Below are positions 8,659 to 18,560 of a stretch of DNA of 64,000 bases, piece by piece (position 1 is the first letter of the stretch; every line of letters starts with the position of its first letter). The position numbers were made by a program, and so were the translations under genes. The notes beneath the pieces are model-generated. The model was not told the DNA's origin and searched no databases. It was given only the letters and a program-made list of their open reading frames with translations. Origin of the DNA: Tsukamurella spumae (GTDB lineage: Bacteria > Actinomycetota > Actinomycetes > Mycobacteriales > Mycobacteriaceae). The stretch lies in NCBI RefSeq assembly GCF_012396015.1, contig NZ_JAAXOQ010000012.1, positions 1 through 64,000 of the forward strand, written 5' to 3'.

Positions 8659-10515
8659 TCAGGCCGCGCGGGCCAGGTCGGTGGGGCGCAATCCGTCGAG
8701 CGGGAGCATCGTGGCGCCGAGGGCCGCCGCCACCTTCGCGGCCAGACCGAGCCGGACCACGGAGGTCTCGCAGTCCACGACCACGCTCGCACGGGCGTCC
8801 GCGTGCAGACCCGCGGCGGCGGCCAGCGCACGCGGCAGCGGGTCGCGGCCGGCGGTCGCGCGGCCATCGGTGAGCAGCACGACCAGCGGGCGCCGCGCAT
8901 CGGGCCGCAGATCCTCGCGACGCAACAGCTTCCGCGCCTCGATCAGGCCCTCGGCGAGCGGGGTGCGGCCGCCCGTGCGGGCGCGGGCGAGCCGGCCCAC
9001 GGCCACGTCGACCGACCGGGTGGGCGGGACCAGCAGTGTCGCCTCGGTGCCGCGGAAGCCGATCACCGCCACCTTGTCGCGCCGCTGGTAGGCGTCGCGG
9101 AGCAGCGAGACCGCGGCCTCGCCGACCAGCGCGAGCCGCTCCCGTGCCGCCATCGAGCCGGACAGGTCCACGACGAACACGACGAGGTTGCCCTCCGTCG
9201 CCTCGCGCACCGGGGACCGCAGGTCGGACGGGGCGAGGCGCAGCGGCCCGTCGGATCTGCCCCGCGCGGCCTGTTCCGGCGCGGCCGCCCGCAGCGTCGC
9301 GGCCAGGTGGAGGCCGGAACCGGTGCCCGCCGGCGCGGCGCGGACGACGCTGCCGCGGTCGGAGCGGGTCTTGGAGCGGCGTCCCGTCGCCCCGCCGGTC
9401 CCGGTGCCGGGCACGGTGAGCTTCGCGACGGTGCGGTGCCGCGCGGTCGGGAGCGGGGCGTCGCCGGCCGATTCCCGGTGCTGTTCCTGCGATCCCGCCG
9501 AATCGGGCCCGGACGGCGGCGGTTCCGGGGTCTCGCCGCCTCCGGGTCCGTCGGGATCGGGGTCCGGCTCGGGTTCCGGGTCCTCGCCGGCGCGGGCGTC
9601 GTCGAAGGCGCGGTCGAGCTCGGTGTCGTCGAGGCCCGGCTCGTCGAAGGGGTCTCGGCGCTTGCGGTGCGGCAGGGCGAGCGCCGCGGCCGCCCGGACA
9701 TCGTCCTCGGTGACCTCGGCGGCGCCGCGCCAGGCGGCGTGGGCCAGCGCGGCGCGGGCGATGACCAGGTCGGCGCGCATGCCGTCCACGTCGAACGCGG
9801 CGCACACCGCGGCGATGCGGCGCAGCTCGGCGTCGGGCAGCGCGACGCCCGGAAGCCGGTCGCGGGCCTCGCTGATGCGGCGGGCCAGGTCGGCATCGGC
9901 GTCGGCGTACTCGGCGGCGAACGCCGCGGGGTCGGCCTCGAAGGCCAGGCGTCGCCGCATCACCTCGACGCGGACCTCCACATCGCGGCTCGCGTGCACG
10001 TCCACGGCGAGCCCGAAGCGGTCGAGCAGCTGCGGGCGCAGCTCGCCCTCCTCCGGATTCATGGTGCCCACCAACACGAACCGGGCGGGGTAGGCGCGGG
10101 AGATCCCGTCCCGTTCGACGGTGACGCGCCCCATCGCGGCGGCGTCGAGCAGGACGTCGACCAGGTGGTCGGAGAGCAGGTTGACCTCGTCGACGTAGAG
10201 GATGCCGCCGTCGGCGTCCGCGAGCAGGCCGGGCGTGAAGTCGACCGCACCCTCGCCGAGCGCGCGGTGCAGGTCGAGCGAGCCGACGACGCGGTCCTCG
10301 GTGGCGCCGATGGGCAGCTCCACGAGGCGGGCGCGCGCACCGTCGGGCCGGGCGGGCAGCAGCGGGGCGAGCGCCCGCGCGGCGGTGGACTTGGCAGTGC
10401 CCTTCTCGCCGCGCACGAGCACGCCGCCCACGGCGGGCGCGATGGCGCACAGCGTCAGCGCGAGCCGCAGCTCGTCATGGCCCACGACCGCGCTGAACGG
10501 GTAGCGGTCAGTCAC
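8659..10515 (-). CDS. Magnesium-chelatase-like I/D fusion protein (corrin cluster)
   Basis: A 618-aa protein joining a BchI-type AAA+ domain to a BchD-type von Willebrand A domain, like M. tuberculosis Rv2850c. Walker A is [10 protein letters not shown] near residue 40; Walker B is [10 protein letters not shown] near residue 110. A sensor-type [16 protein letters not shown] follows, then a Pro/Glu/Asp-rich linker about residues 275-330. The VWA domain has the MIDAS start [10 protein letters not shown] near residue 445. The start is a GTG overlapping the end of the upstream acetyltransferase by 8 nt. Placement beside cobO and cobB suggests it works with a CobN-type cobaltochelatase that is not in this window. 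That pairing is inference. Confidence 0.88.
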   Translation of the reverse strand: MTDRYPFSAVVGHDELRLALTLCAIAPAVGGVLVRGEKGTAKSTAARALAPLLPARPDGARARLVELPIGATEDRVVGSLDLHRALGEGAVDFTPGLLADADGGILYVDEVNLLSDHLVDVLLDAAAMGRVTVERDGISRAYPARFVLVGTMNPEEGELRPQLLDRFGLAVDVHASRDVEVRVEVMRRRLAFEADPAAFAAEYADADADLARRISEARDRLPGVALPDAELRRIAAVCAAFDVDGMRADLVIARAALAHAAWRGAAEVTEDDVRAAAALALPHRKRRDPFDEPGLDDTELDRAFDDARAGEDPEPEPDPDPDGPGGGETPEPPPSGPDSAGSQEQHRESAGDAPLPTARHRTVAKLTVPGTGTGGATGRRSKTRSDRGSVVRAAPAGTGSGLHLAATLRAAAPEQAARGRSDGPLRLAPSDLRSPVREATEGNLVVFVVDLSGSMAARERLALVGEAAVSLLRDAYQRRDKVAVIGFRGTEATLLVPPTRSVDVAVGRLARARTGGRTPLAEGLIEARKLLRREDLRPDARRPLVVLLTDGRATAGRDPLPRALAAAAGLHADARASVVVDCETSVVRLGLAAKVAAALGATMLPLDGLRPTDLARAA

Positions 10516-10954
10516 GTGCCGGCCTCCTCATCGGGACGTGCGGGATGCCGTCCTCGACGAATTCGTCACCCTCGACGACGAATCCGTACCTCGCGTACAT
10601 CGGTTCCAGGTGGGACTGCGCCTCCAGGAGGCACGCCCGGTCGCCGAGCTCGTCGATCGCGGCCGCCATCAGCAGGCCGATCAGCCCCTGCCCGCGGGCC
10701 GACGGTGCCGCGCACACCCTTCCGATCCGGGCCAGGCCCGGTCCCTCGTCGGTGAGCCGCACCGTCGCGACGACGTCAGCGCCGGGCCCGGGCGCACCGT
10801 CGGGCAGCCAGAAGTGGATCGTCGACGGATCGAGGTCGCGCCCGTCGATGTCGAGCCAGGGACTCTGCTGTTCGGCGATGAACACCTCCGCGCGCAGCTT
10901 GAGCAGTGCGTGGAGGGTGCTCGCATCGAGCTCGTCGCCGGGTGCGCGGCGCAC
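10508..10954 (-). CDS. ElaA-type GNAT acetyltransferase
   Basis: Predicted acetyl-CoA-dependent N-acetyltransferase, 148 aa, of the ElaA family. [18 protein letters not shown] at the N-terminus is typical, and [21 protein letters not shown] is the acetyl-CoA pyrophosphate-binding loop (motif A). The GTG start is 4 nt after the mqo stop, and the 3' end overlaps the chelatase by 8 nt, so it is embedded in the mqo-to-cob transcript. Substrate unknown. M. tuberculosis has the same order (Rv2851c after mqo). Confidence 0.85.
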   Translation of the reverse strand: MRRAPGDELDASTLHALLKLRAEVFIAEQQSPWLDIDGRDLDPSTIHFWLPDGAPGPGADVVATVRLTDEGPGLARIGRVCAAPSARGQGLIGLLMAAAIDELGDRACLLEAQSHLEPMYARYGFVVEGDEFVEDGIPHVPMRRPARD

Positions 10955-10958
10955 GACG

Positions 10959-12455
10959 CTAGGCCTGTGCGTCGGCCCCGACGCCCGGGGCCAGCTGCAG
11001 CGTGCGGTCGGTCCACTCCCAGACCTGGGTGAACAGCTGCTTGTTGTCGTTGAGCGTGGTGCCGTACGACGGAATCATCTCCTGCAGCAGCGGCTTCCAC
11101 GCCTGCATGTGCTTGGGGAAGCACTTGCTGAGCACATCGAGCATCGCCGGGACGGCGGTGGAGGCGCCGGGCGAGGCGCCGAGCAGACCGGCGATGGACT
11201 CGTCGGCGGCGGCGATGACCGCGGTGCCGAACTCGAGGTTGCCGCCGCCCGGGCCCTTGCGGATGACCTGGACGCGCTGACCGGCGGTGATGAGCTCCCA
11301 GTCCTGCCCGTCGGCGCGGGGCACGAACTCGGAGAGGGTCTTGACGCGGTCCGCCGGCGACTGCATGAGCTCGCCGATGAGGTACTTGGTCAGGCCCATC
11401 TCCTTGAGCCCCACGGCCATCATCGGCAGGAGGTTGTTGGGCTTCACGGACAGGGGCAGGTCGGTGTACTGGCCGGCCTTGAGGAACTTCGGCGAGAAGC
11501 CGGCGTACGGGCCGAACAGCAGGCCCTTGTTGCCCTCGATGACGCGGGTGTCCAAGTGCGGCACCGACATCGGGGGCGCGCCCACGGCGGCCTTGCCGTA
11601 CACCTTCGCGGCGTGATGGTCGATGAGCTCGGGGTTGCTGCAGCGGAAGAACTGGCCCGAGACGGGGAAGCCGCCGAAACCCTTGGCCTCCTTGATGCCC
11701 GACTTCTGCAGCAGCGGCAGCGCTCCACCGCCGGCACCGACGAAGACGAAACGCGCGTCCACGTAGGACACCTCGTGGGTGCGCAGGTTCTTGACCGTCA
11801 GGCGCCAGCCGTCCTTGGTGCGCCCCAGGTTCGTCACCTTGGTCCCGAAGTGGACGGCGCCGCCCTTGCCGACGAAGTTGATCAGCTTCTTGGTCAGCGA
11901 GCCGAAGTCGACATCGGTGCCGCCCTCGTACCAGTTCACTGCGACCGGGTCGCCGAAGTTGCGGCCCGCGGCCATGATCGGCAGGCGCTCGCTGAAGGTG
12001 GCCGGGTCGGTGAAGAACTCCATGCCCTCGAACAGGGTCTGCCCGGAGAGCGCGTCGTAGCGCTTGCGCAGGTACTCGACGTTGTCCGCGCCGTGCACGA
12101 AGCTGGCGTGCGGGATGGGGTTGATGAAGTCCGACGGGTCGTCGAGGACTCCGGCGTCGACCGCGTACGACCAGAACTGGCGCGAGACCTGGAACTGCTC
12201 GTTGATCGTGATGGCCTTGGAGATGTCGACGGAGCCGTCGGCGGCCTGCGGGGTGTAGTTCAGTTCGCAGAGCGCGGAGTGCCCCGTACCCGCGTTGTTC
12301 CACGGATCGGACGACTCGGCGGCGGCGGCATCGAGCGCCTCGAACACGGTGACCGACCAACTGGGCTCCAGCTTGCGGATCAGGGTGCCGAGCGTGGCGC
12401 TCATGATTCCCGCTCCGACGAGCGCGACGTCCGTGCTGATCACGTTACGGGCCAT
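10959..12455 (-). CDS. mqo: Malate:quinone oxidoreductase
   Basis: FAD-dependent membrane-associated enzyme oxidising L-malate to oxaloacetate and passing electrons to the quinone pool. 498 aa from the ATG at 12455 ([14 protein letters not shown]), with GGAG about 11 nt upstream; the GTG four codons earlier has no proper spacing. [15 protein letters not shown] is the FAD Rossmann loop. [16 protein letters not shown] and the LIRKLEPSW region are typical of Mqo, as is the length of about 500 aa. It heads the run mqo-GNAT-chelatase-cobO-cobB. The 173-nt gap upstream is shared divergently with the hydrolase at 12629 and should hold both promoters. Confidence 0.95.
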   Translation of the reverse strand: MARNVISTDVALVGAGIMSATLGTLIRKLEPSWSVTVFEALDAAAAESSDPWNNAGTGHSALCELNYTPQAADGSVDISKAITINEQFQVSRQFWSYAVDAGVLDDPSDFINPIPHASFVHGADNVEYLRKRYDALSGQTLFEGMEFFTDPATFSERLPIMAAGRNFGDPVAVNWYEGGTDVDFGSLTKKLINFVGKGGAVHFGTKVTNLGRTKDGWRLTVKNLRTHEVSYVDARFVFVGAGGGALPLLQKSGIKEAKGFGGFPVSGQFFRCSNPELIDHHAAKVYGKAAVGAPPMSVPHLDTRVIEGNKGLLFGPYAGFSPKFLKAGQYTDLPLSVKPNNLLPMMAVGLKEMGLTKYLIGELMQSPADRVKTLSEFVPRADGQDWELITAGQRVQVIRKGPGGGNLEFGTAVIAAADESIAGLLGASPGASTAVPAMLDVLSKCFPKHMQAWKPLLQEMIPSYGTTLNDNKQLFTQVWEWTDRTLQLAPGVGADAQA

Positions 12456-12628
12456 CTGGTAGTTCACTCCTCGACGTGGGGCGGGGCCGCAGCATCGGGG
12501 CCCCCTTCTGGGCGAGAACCTTACTCTGGCGCAGTCCGACGGTGCGCGGCACACCGGGCAGTCCGACGGTCGCCCGCACTCGTGTCTCCCGGTGACCCGG
12601 ATCCGGCCGCGCTCACTACAGTGAAGTC

Positions 12629-13621
12629 GTGGCGACCACTGAGCTGACCTACTCCCCCGACATCCTCGGCGACGACTTCGTCGCCCACACCTTCGAGCTG
12701 GGACCGGACCCGGACGGCGAACCGGGCGGCGATGTCGTGGCGACGCTGGTCAAGCACGTCGCCGGCCCCGAGGACCCGCAGCACGCGGTGCTCTGGGTGC
12801 ACGGCTTCTCCGACTACTTCTTCCAGACCGGGCTCGCGGAGTACTTCGCCGACCGCGGTTACGCCTTCTACGCGCTGGACCTGCGCAAGTGCGGACGCTC
12901 GCTGCGAGAGGGCCAGTCCGCGCACTACGCGACCGACTTCACGGTCTACGACCGGGAGCTGGACCTCGCGGTCGCGGCGATCGAGCAGGAGCACCCGGGC
13001 CTGGGCATCGTGGTGGCGGCGCACTCCACCGGCGGCCTGATCACCCCGCTGTGGCTGGATCGGCGCCGCAAGGCCGGCCGGACCGCCCCGATCATGGGCC
13101 TCGTCCTCGACAGCCCCTGGTTCGACCTGCAGGGCTCGGTGGTCCTGCGCGAGGTCGCGACGCCGGTGGTCAAGCTCATCGGCAAGGCCGTCGGCACCCG
13201 ACCCGTGCCGGTCGAGGCGGTCGGCGTCTACGGCCAGACCATCCACGTCAGTCAGCACGGCGAGTTCGATTTCGACGTCCGCATCAAGCCGATCGAGGGG
13301 TTCCCGGTGCGCTTCGGCTGGCTGCGCGCGGTCCGCGTCGCGCACAGCCTGCTGCACCGCGGCCTGGACATCGGCGTCCCGTCGCTGGTGCTGCGCTCGA
13401 CGAAGAGCTTCGCCCCGAAGGAGTGGAGCGAGGAGGCGGCCCGCGCCGATGTCGTGCTCGACACCCGGCAGATCGCCAAGTGGTCCGGCGCGCTCGGCGG
13501 CCGCCTCTCCGTGGTCCCCGTCGAGGACGCCAAGCACGATGTCTTCCTCTCCGTGCAGCCGGCGCGCGATCGCGCCTACGCGGAGCTCGGCGCCTGGCTG
13601 GCCCGGGAGATCGAGGCCTGA
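12629..13621 (+). CDS. Alpha/beta hydrolase, serine aminopeptidase S33 / lysophospholipase type
   Basis: A 330-aa cytosolic hydrolase of unknown substrate, starting at [17 protein letters not shown] holds the oxyanion-hole [17 protein letters not shown] is the nucleophile elbow with Ser about residue 132. The catalytic His is probably in [11 protein letters not shown] near residue 300. It precedes mtr by 1 nt on the same strand, so they are translationally linked; M. tuberculosis has the same pair (Rv2854-mtr). The conserved link to mycothiol reduction is not explained by sequence alone. Confidence 0.88.
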   Translation: MATTELTYSPDILGDDFVAHTFELGPDPDGEPGGDVVATLVKHVAGPEDPQHAVLWVHGFSDYFFQTGLAEYFADRGYAFYALDLRKCGRSLREGQSAHYATDFTVYDRELDLAVAAIEQEHPGLGIVVAAHSTGGLITPLWLDRRRKAGRTAPIMGLVLDSPWFDLQGSVVLREVATPVVKLIGKAVGTRPVPVEAVGVYGQTIHVSQHGEFDFDVRIKPIEGFPVRFGWLRAVRVAHSLLHRGLDIGVPSLVLRSTKSFAPKEWSEEAARADVVLDTRQIAKWSGALGGRLSVVPVEDAKHDVFLSVQPARDRAYAELGAWLAREIEA

Positions 13622-13622
13622 C

Positions 13623-15032
13623 ATGGACGAGCAGGTGTTCGACCTCGTCATCATCGGGTCGGGAGCCGGAAACACCATCCCCGACCACCGCTTCGACGAC
13701 CGGTCCGTCGCGATCATCGACAAGGGGTCGGCGTACAACGGTGCGTTCGGCGGCACCTGCCTGAACGTGGGCTGCATCCCCACGAAGATGTTCGTCTACC
13801 CCGCGGACGTCGCGGAGGAGGCCCGCGGGGCCGGACCGCTGGGCGTCGACGCCGAGGTCACCGCGACCCGCTGGGCGGACATCCGCGACCGCGTGTTCGG
13901 TCGGATCGACCGGTACGCGGCCGGGGGCCTGCGGTACCGGGTCGAGAAGTGTCCCAACATCACCGTCTTCCAGCAGGAGGCGCACTTCCTGCCGAAGTCG
14001 GGCGACGGCCTGCACCGTCTGGAACTGGCCGACGGTTCCGTGGTCACCGGGCGCGAGGTCGTCATCGCCGCGGGCTCGCGCGCGATCGTTCCGCCCGTGT
14101 TCACCGCGGGCTCCGCACCGGTCCACACGAGCGACTCGATCATGCGGCTCGACGCCCTGCCCGGGCACGTCATCATCGCGGGCAGCGGGTACATCGCCGC
14201 CGAATTCGCGCACGTCTTCGCCGGGCTGGGGTCGGAGGTCACCATCGTCGCGCGGGGCCCGCGCCTGCTGCGCTCGCAGGACGAGACGATCTCCGAGCTC
14301 TTCACCGAGCTCGTCTCCGACAGGTGGGACGTGCGGCTGCGCACGGAGGTGACGGCGACGCGCGCCGTCGGGGACGGCGTCGAGGTCGACCTCACGGACG
14401 GCACGACGGTGGCGGGCGATGTCCTGCTCGTCGCGACGGGCCGCACGCCCAACGGCGACACCCTGGCGCTGCCGGCCATCGGGATCGAGCTCGACGGTTC
14501 CGGGCGCATCCCCGTCGACGAGCATCAGCGCACCTCCGTGCGCGGCGTGTGGGCGCTCGGCGACGTGAGCACGCGGTTCCCGCTGCGGCACGTCGCCAAC
14601 CACGAGGCCCGGGTCACCGCGGAGAACCTGCTGTCCGGCTGGGACACCCCCACCGCCACCTCGGACCACCGGTTCGTTCCGGGCGCGGTGTTCTCGCATC
14701 CGCAGGTCGCGTCGGTCGGGCTGAACGAGTCGGTCGCCCGCGCCATGGGCATCGACGTGGCGGTGGCCGTGCAGCGGTACTCCGACGTCGCCTACGGCTG
14801 GGCGATGGGCGATGTCGCGGGCGTGTGCAAGCTCGTCGCGGACCGCTCGACGGGACTGCTCATCGGCGCGCACATCGTGGGGCCGCAGGCGTCGACGCTG
14901 ATCCAATCGGCGATCACCGCGATGTCCTTCTCCATCCCGGCGCTCGAGTTCGCGCGGGGGCAGTACTGGATCCACCCGGCCCTGCCCGAACTGGTCGAGA
15001 ACGCGCTGCTGGGACTGGCGAAGGACGCGTGA
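13623..15032 (+). CDS. mtr: Mycothione reductase
   Basis: NADPH-dependent FAD disulphide reductase that returns mycothiol disulphide to mycothiol, the actinobacterial glutathione substitute; cytosolic homodimer. 469 aa from the ATG 1 nt after the upstream stop. [12 protein letters not shown] is the FAD loop. [19 protein letters not shown] contains the redox-active C-x4-C pair. [18 protein letters not shown] is the NADPH-binding Rossmann loop. The C-terminal interface ends with [12 protein letters not shown], supplying the His-Glu dyad. Length and motifs are those of mycobacterial Mtr rather than lipoamide dehydrogenase. Confidence 0.95.
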   Translation: MDEQVFDLVIIGSGAGNTIPDHRFDDRSVAIIDKGSAYNGAFGGTCLNVGCIPTKMFVYPADVAEEARGAGPLGVDAEVTATRWADIRDRVFGRIDRYAAGGLRYRVEKCPNITVFQQEAHFLPKSGDGLHRLELADGSVVTGREVVIAAGSRAIVPPVFTAGSAPVHTSDSIMRLDALPGHVIIAGSGYIAAEFAHVFAGLGSEVTIVARGPRLLRSQDETISELFTELVSDRWDVRLRTEVTATRAVGDGVEVDLTDGTTVAGDVLLVATGRTPNGDTLALPAIGIELDGSGRIPVDEHQRTSVRGVWALGDVSTRFPLRHVANHEARVTAENLLSGWDTPTATSDHRFVPGAVFSHPQVASVGLNESVARAMGIDVAVAVQRYSDVAYGWAMGDVAGVCKLVADRSTGLLIGAHIVGPQASTLIQSAITAMSFSIPALEFARGQYWIHPALPELVENALLGLAKDA

Positions 15033-15051
15033 TCGCGGGCGCCGCACGGGG

Positions 15052-15057
15052 TACAGT
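15052..15057 (+). promoter_or_regulatory. -10 box for a leaderless small transcript
   Basis: TACAGT fits the actinobacterial TAnnnT -10 consensus and ends 7 nt before the ATG at 15065. Transcription would begin at or within a base or two of that start codon. No Shine-Dalgarno sequence is present, consistent with leaderless translation, which is common in this group. Confidence 0.5.
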
Positions 15058-15064
15058 CACATGC

Positions 15065-15166
15065 ATGATTGAGCATGATTCGAAGGTCCCCGGCTGCTCC
15101 AACCCGAACTGCACGTGCGAGAACTGCTCGTGCGGCGACAGCTGCACCTGCGGTAGCGACAAGTAA
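15065..15166 (+). CDS. Metallothionein-like 33-aa cysteine-rich protein
   Basis: A very small protein likely to bind Cu(I), Zn(II) or Cd(II) in the cytosol. Seven of 33 residues are Cys (11, 16, 18, 21, 23, 27, 29) in the pattern C-x4-C-x-C-x2-C-x-C-x3-C-x-C, with one His at position 4; Asn, Ser, Thr and Gly fill the spaces. The CxC and CxxC spacing is that of metallothioneins. It is unlike my recollection of M. tuberculosis MymT in length and arrangement. The gene lies 32 nt after mtr, so thiol reduction and thiol metal binding are neighbours, but the -10 box at 15052 suggests its own leaderless start. Metal and regulation are unproven. Confidence 0.7.
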   Translation: MIEHDSKVPGCSNPNCTCENCSCGDSCTCGSDK

Positions 15167-15173
15167 CCCCCGC

Positions 15174-15216
15174 CGCTCCGGGACGATCGCGCGAGCGCGC
15201 GGTCAGTTCCGGAGCG
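15174..15216. terminator. Hairpin between convergent genes
   Basis: An outer inverted repeat (CGCTCCGG at 15174-15181 with CCGGAGCG at 15209-15216) encloses a second GC hairpin around 15184-15203 (CGCGCG-AG-CGCGCG core). It lies between the end of the metallothionein-like gene and the end of the convergent hydrolase, where a bidirectional terminator is expected. There is no U-tract, as is usual in actinobacteria. Confidence 0.5.
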
Positions 15217-16036
15217 TGCGCAGCGCGATCTCCGAGGCCAGGGCCGCGGGGGCGCGCAGCGGGAGCCAGTGGTCACCGTCGGGCACCTCGGACAGCCGGT
15301 AGTCGGCGCGCAGGTAGTGGGCGGTGCCCTTGGCCTGGGCGGCGCCGGCGATCGCGTCGCGGTTGCCCCACACCAGCGTGGTCGGCACCTCGATCACGGG
15401 GCAGTCCAAGCCCTCCCCGCCCGGGACGAGGTTGGCGCGGTACCAGTTCAGGGCGGCCGTGAGCGCGGGCTCGTCGGCGAGCGCCTCGATGCCGCCGCCC
15501 GGCGCGGTGGCGAGCAGCGTGCGCGCGTTGTTGTCGAGCAGCGCCTTCTCCGCGACACCGGCCTGCAGGAACAGCTCGAGGTACCGGGAGCGCTGCCGCT
15601 GGTCCTGATCGGTGGCCATCGCCGCGCCGAACGCCGACGGATGACCGAAGGAGACGGCGGTCAGGCTCATCGCGCGCAGCGGGTAGGCGGCGGCGAAGTG
15701 CCAGGCGACGGTGGCGCCCAGCCCGTGCCCGACGACGTGTGCGTACGGCACGTCGAGCGCATCGAGGATGCGGGCGGCGTCCTCCGCGAGTTGCTTCATC
15801 GTGTACTGATCGGCGCCCAGCGGCCGGGCCCCGGAACTGTAGCCGCGCTGGCGCGGCGCGATGGTCCGCAGCCCCGCCTCGTGCAGGCGTTCGCGGACCT
15901 GGTCGAAGCACTCCTCGGTCTGCGGGAACCCGTGCAGCAGGAGGACGGGTACGCCGTGTTCAGACCCCCCGACCGACACGTCGAAGGTCCACGATCCCGC
16001 GGGCACCTGCACCGTCTGCGCTGAATCGATCCCCAT
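15203..16036 (-). CDS. Alpha/beta hydrolase lacking the catalytic nucleophile
   Basis: A 277-aa protein with the fold and spacing of epoxide hydrolase/haloalkane dehalogenase-like enzymes. LLLHGFPQTEECFDQV holds the HGFP oxyanion segment. The nucleophile elbow reads VVGHGLGATVAW, so the position that should be Ser or Asp is Gly105 (codon GGG). The acid (Asp227 in WGNRDAIAG) and base (His256 in DGDHWLPL) are both kept. Either it is a non-hydrolytic family member or it is inactive. It is convergent with mtr and the metallothionein-like gene, and its start lies 11 nt before the cobQ stop region on the same strand. Substrate unknown. Confidence 0.85.
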   Translation of the reverse strand: MGIDSAQTVQVPAGSWTFDVSVGGSEHGVPVLLLHGFPQTEECFDQVRERLHEAGLRTIAPRQRGYSSGARPLGADQYTMKQLAEDAARILDALDVPYAHVVGHGLGATVAWHFAAAYPLRAMSLTAVSFGHPSAFGAAMATDQDQRQRSRYLELFLQAGVAEKALLDNNARTLLATAPGGGIEALADEPALTAALNWYRANLVPGGEGLDCPVIEVPTTLVWGNRDAIAGAAQAKGTAHYLRADYRLSEVPDGDHWLPLRAPAALASEIALRTLRN

Positions 16037-16047
16037 GACCGGTAACG

Positions 16048-17586
16048 CTAGTCACTGATGATCCGGATTGACGGCAGGATCGCCGAAAACGAACCCCTGG
16101 AACGCAGCGGTTGCAGCACCGCATCGACATCGCAATGCTCCTCGATCGCGTCGGCGATCACGTCGAGCTGGGCGAGCCGGGCCGCGGCGTAGCCGGCACC
16201 GGACGCCGTGGGCGCGGCGTACCGGGCGCCGAAGGTCCGGGCGAGGTAGGCGCGACGGAACTCGTCGGAGCCGAACAGGCCGTGCCAGTGCGTCCCCAGG
16301 ACGGCCTCGCGCAGCGCTCCCTCCGGCCCCTCGGGGCCTTGCAGCACAGGGCTTTCCGTGGTCCGTACGACGGTACCGTGGTGGATCTCGTAGCCCGCCG
16401 CGGACGCACCGAGGCCGGTCCCCTCGACGTTCCGGACGGTCTTGTCGGTCGCGAACTCGACATCGAGGTCGAGGATGCCGAGGCCCTCCACCCGGGTGCC
16501 CGACGGTGCCTCGATGCCGTGCGGGTCCGCGATCGTGCGGCCCAGCATCTGGTAGCCACCGCACACCGCGACCAACGGGGCGCGCGTGTCCGCGCGGCGT
16601 TGCACGGCGGCGGCGAGGCCGGTGTCGCGGAGCCAGGCCAAGTCGCCGACGGTGCTCTTCGTGCCGGGGAGGACGGCGAGATCGGCCGCGAGCACGTCGG
16701 CGGGCCGGGTGGTCCAGCGGACCGTCAGGCCCGGCTCGACGGCGAGTGCCTCGACGTCCGTGGTGTTGGAGACGCGGGGCAGGGCGATCGCGGCGACGGT
16801 GATCGGGTCCGCGGCGGTCGCTCCGCGGCCGACCAGGTCCGTGCCGAGAGCGGCGAGGGAGTCCTCGGCGTCGAGCCAGAGATCGCTGAGATACGGGAGC
16901 ACGCCGACTGTGGGCCGCCGCGTGATCGCCTCCAGCTGCTCGAGGCCGGGCTCCAGGAGCGAGACATCCCCGCGGAACCGGTTGATCAGGAAGCCGTACA
17001 CCAGGCGCTGATCCTCGGGCGGCATCACGGCGAGGGTGCCCGCGAGGTGTGCGAGCACTCCCCCGCGGTCGATGTCGCCGACGATCAGCGTCGGTAGGTC
17101 CGCGGCCCGGGCGAGCCCCATGTTCGCGATGTCGGTGGCGCGCAGGTTGATCTCGGCGGGGCTGCCGGCGCCCTCGCAGAGCACGACGTCGAACTCCTCG
17201 CGCAGCGCGGCCAGCGTGGTCGTCACCTCATCGAGGAGCCATTGCCGGCGGGTGATGTAGTCGCGGGCCCCCACATCGCCCACGGGCCTGCCGTGCAGGA
17301 TCAGCTGGCTGCGCCGGTCGCTGCCGGGCTTGAGCAGGACCGGATTGAACCGGGTCGACGGTGCCAGGCCGCACGCGAGGGCCTGGGTCGCCTGGGCGCG
17401 GCCGATCTCACCGCTCGTGCCGTCGGGCTCGACGGTGGCGACGGAGTTGTTGGACATGTTCTGCGCCTTGAACGGCGCGACCCGCACGCCCCGTCGGGCG
17501 AGCAGGCGGCACAGTCCGGCCGTGACGGTGGACTTCCCGGCGTCCGACGTGGCGCCGGCGATGAGCAGGGCGCCGTGCAGCTCCAT
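16048..17586 (-). CDS. cobQ: Cobyric acid synthase
   Basis: Glutamine- and ATP-dependent enzyme amidating side chains b, d, e and g of adenosylcobyrinate a,c-diamide; 512 aa, cytosolic. [19 protein letters not shown] is the P-loop at the N-terminus. [10 protein letters not shown] is the CobQ signature. [13 protein letters not shown] and [10 protein letters not shown] follow. The glutaminase nucleophile Cys lies in [11 protein letters not shown] and the His in GTHWHGLF. Its stop and the map start are unrelated in function, but the map stop lies 4 nt upstream on the same strand, so co-transcription with map is possible. It sits apart from cobB and cobO but completes the same pathway. Confidence 0.95.
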   Translation of the reverse strand: MELHGALLIAGATSDAGKSTVTAGLCRLLARRGVRVAPFKAQNMSNNSVATVEPDGTSGEIGRAQATQALACGLAPSTRFNPVLLKPGSDRRSQLILHGRPVGDVGARDYITRRQWLLDEVTTTLAALREEFDVVLCEGAGSPAEINLRATDIANMGLARAADLPTLIVGDIDRGGVLAHLAGTLAVMPPEDQRLVYGFLINRFRGDVSLLEPGLEQLEAITRRPTVGVLPYLSDLWLDAEDSLAALGTDLVGRGATAADPITVAAIALPRVSNTTDVEALAVEPGLTVRWTTRPADVLAADLAVLPGTKSTVGDLAWLRDTGLAAAVQRRADTRAPLVAVCGGYQMLGRTIADPHGIEAPSGTRVEGLGILDLDVEFATDKTVRNVEGTGLGASAAGYEIHHGTVVRTTESPVLQGPEGPEGALREAVLGTHWHGLFGSDEFRRAYLARTFGARYAAPTASGAGYAAARLAQLDVIADAIEEHCDVDAVLQPLRSRGSFSAILPSIRIISD

Positions 17587-17590
17587 CGGG

Positions 17591-18460
17591 CTAGGCGGCG
17601 GAATCGCTCGGCAGAGTGAGGATCTCGGCGCCGTCGTCGGTGACGACCAGGGTGTGCTCGAACTGGGCCGTCCACTTCTTGTCGGTCGTGGCCACGGTCC
17701 AGCCGTCGGACCAGATCTCGTAGTCGAGGCCGCCGAGGTTGATCATGGGCTCGATGGTGAAGACCATGCCGGGCTCGAGCACCGTCTCGATGTTCGGCGC
17801 GTCGTAGTGCAGCACGACCAGCCCGTTGTGGAAGGTCTCGCCGATGCCGTGACCGGTGAAGTCGCGGACCACGCTGTAGCCGAAGCGATTCGCGTAGGAC
17901 TCGATCACGCGCCCCACCACGTTGAGCTCGCGGCCGGGCTTGACGGCCTTGATCGCCCGCATCGTCGCGGTGTGCGTCCGCTCGACCAGCAGGCGGTGCT
18001 CCTCGGAGACCTCGCCGGCGAGGAAGGTGGCATTGGTATCGCCGTGCACGCCGTCGATGTACGCGGTCACGTCGATGTTGACGATGTCGCCGTCCTCGAT
18101 CACCGTGGAGTCCGGGATGCCGTGGCAGATCACCTCGTTGAGGCTCGTGCAGCAGCTCTTGGGGAAGCCGCGGTAGCCCAGCGTCGAGGGGTAGGCTCCG
18201 TGGTCGATCATGTACTCGTGCGCCACCCGGTCCAGGTGATCGGTCGTGACGCCGGGCCGCACCTCGGCACCCGCGGCCTGTAGCGCGTCGGCCGCGATCC
18301 GCGAGGCCAGGCGCATCTTCTCGATCGTCTCGGGCGTCTGCACCCACGGCTCGTTCCCCTCGTTCGCCGAGGGCTTGTCGACGTACTCGGGCCGCACGAT
18401 CTTCGCGGGAACGGCCAGACGGGGCGAGACGGTGCCGGGAACCAGTGCAGCGCGAGTCAT
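17591..18460 (-). CDS. map: Type I methionine aminopeptidase
   Basis: Removes N-terminal Met from nascent proteins; dinuclear metalloenzyme of the M24 family. 289 aa from the ATG at 18460 (MTRAALVPG), which fits the roughly 285 aa of mycobacterial MapB including its N-terminal SH3-binding-like extension. The frame is open further upstream, but those codons are not family-like. Metal ligands are visible in [19 protein letters not shown] (two Asp), the [12 protein letters not shown] segment (His), VFTIEPMI (Glu) and [12 protein letters not shown] (Glu). It is followed after 4 nt by cobQ. Confidence 0.94.
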   Translation of the reverse strand: MTRAALVPGTVSPRLAVPAKIVRPEYVDKPSANEGNEPWVQTPETIEKMRLASRIAADALQAAGAEVRPGVTTDHLDRVAHEYMIDHGAYPSTLGYRGFPKSCCTSLNEVICHGIPDSTVIEDGDIVNIDVTAYIDGVHGDTNATFLAGEVSEEHRLLVERTHTATMRAIKAVKPGRELNVVGRVIESYANRFGYSVVRDFTGHGIGETFHNGLVVLHYDAPNIETVLEPGMVFTIEPMINLGGLDYEIWSDGWTVATTDKKWTAQFEHTLVVTDDGAEILTLPSDSAA

Positions 18461-18560
18461 CGCACCAGCGTATCCGCCGCCCGACGGTGCCCGACGCGGG
18501 GAGAGGCCCACGCTCGGAAGTTCCCGCGGGCGGATGCTCCGCCGCGCCGCCGCGACGTCC

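Noticed and set aside
6500-18560. Cobalamin riboswitch near the cob genes
   Set aside because: I looked for the conserved B12-box core upstream of mqo, cobO, cobB and cobQ and saw nothing convincing; gaps are too short.
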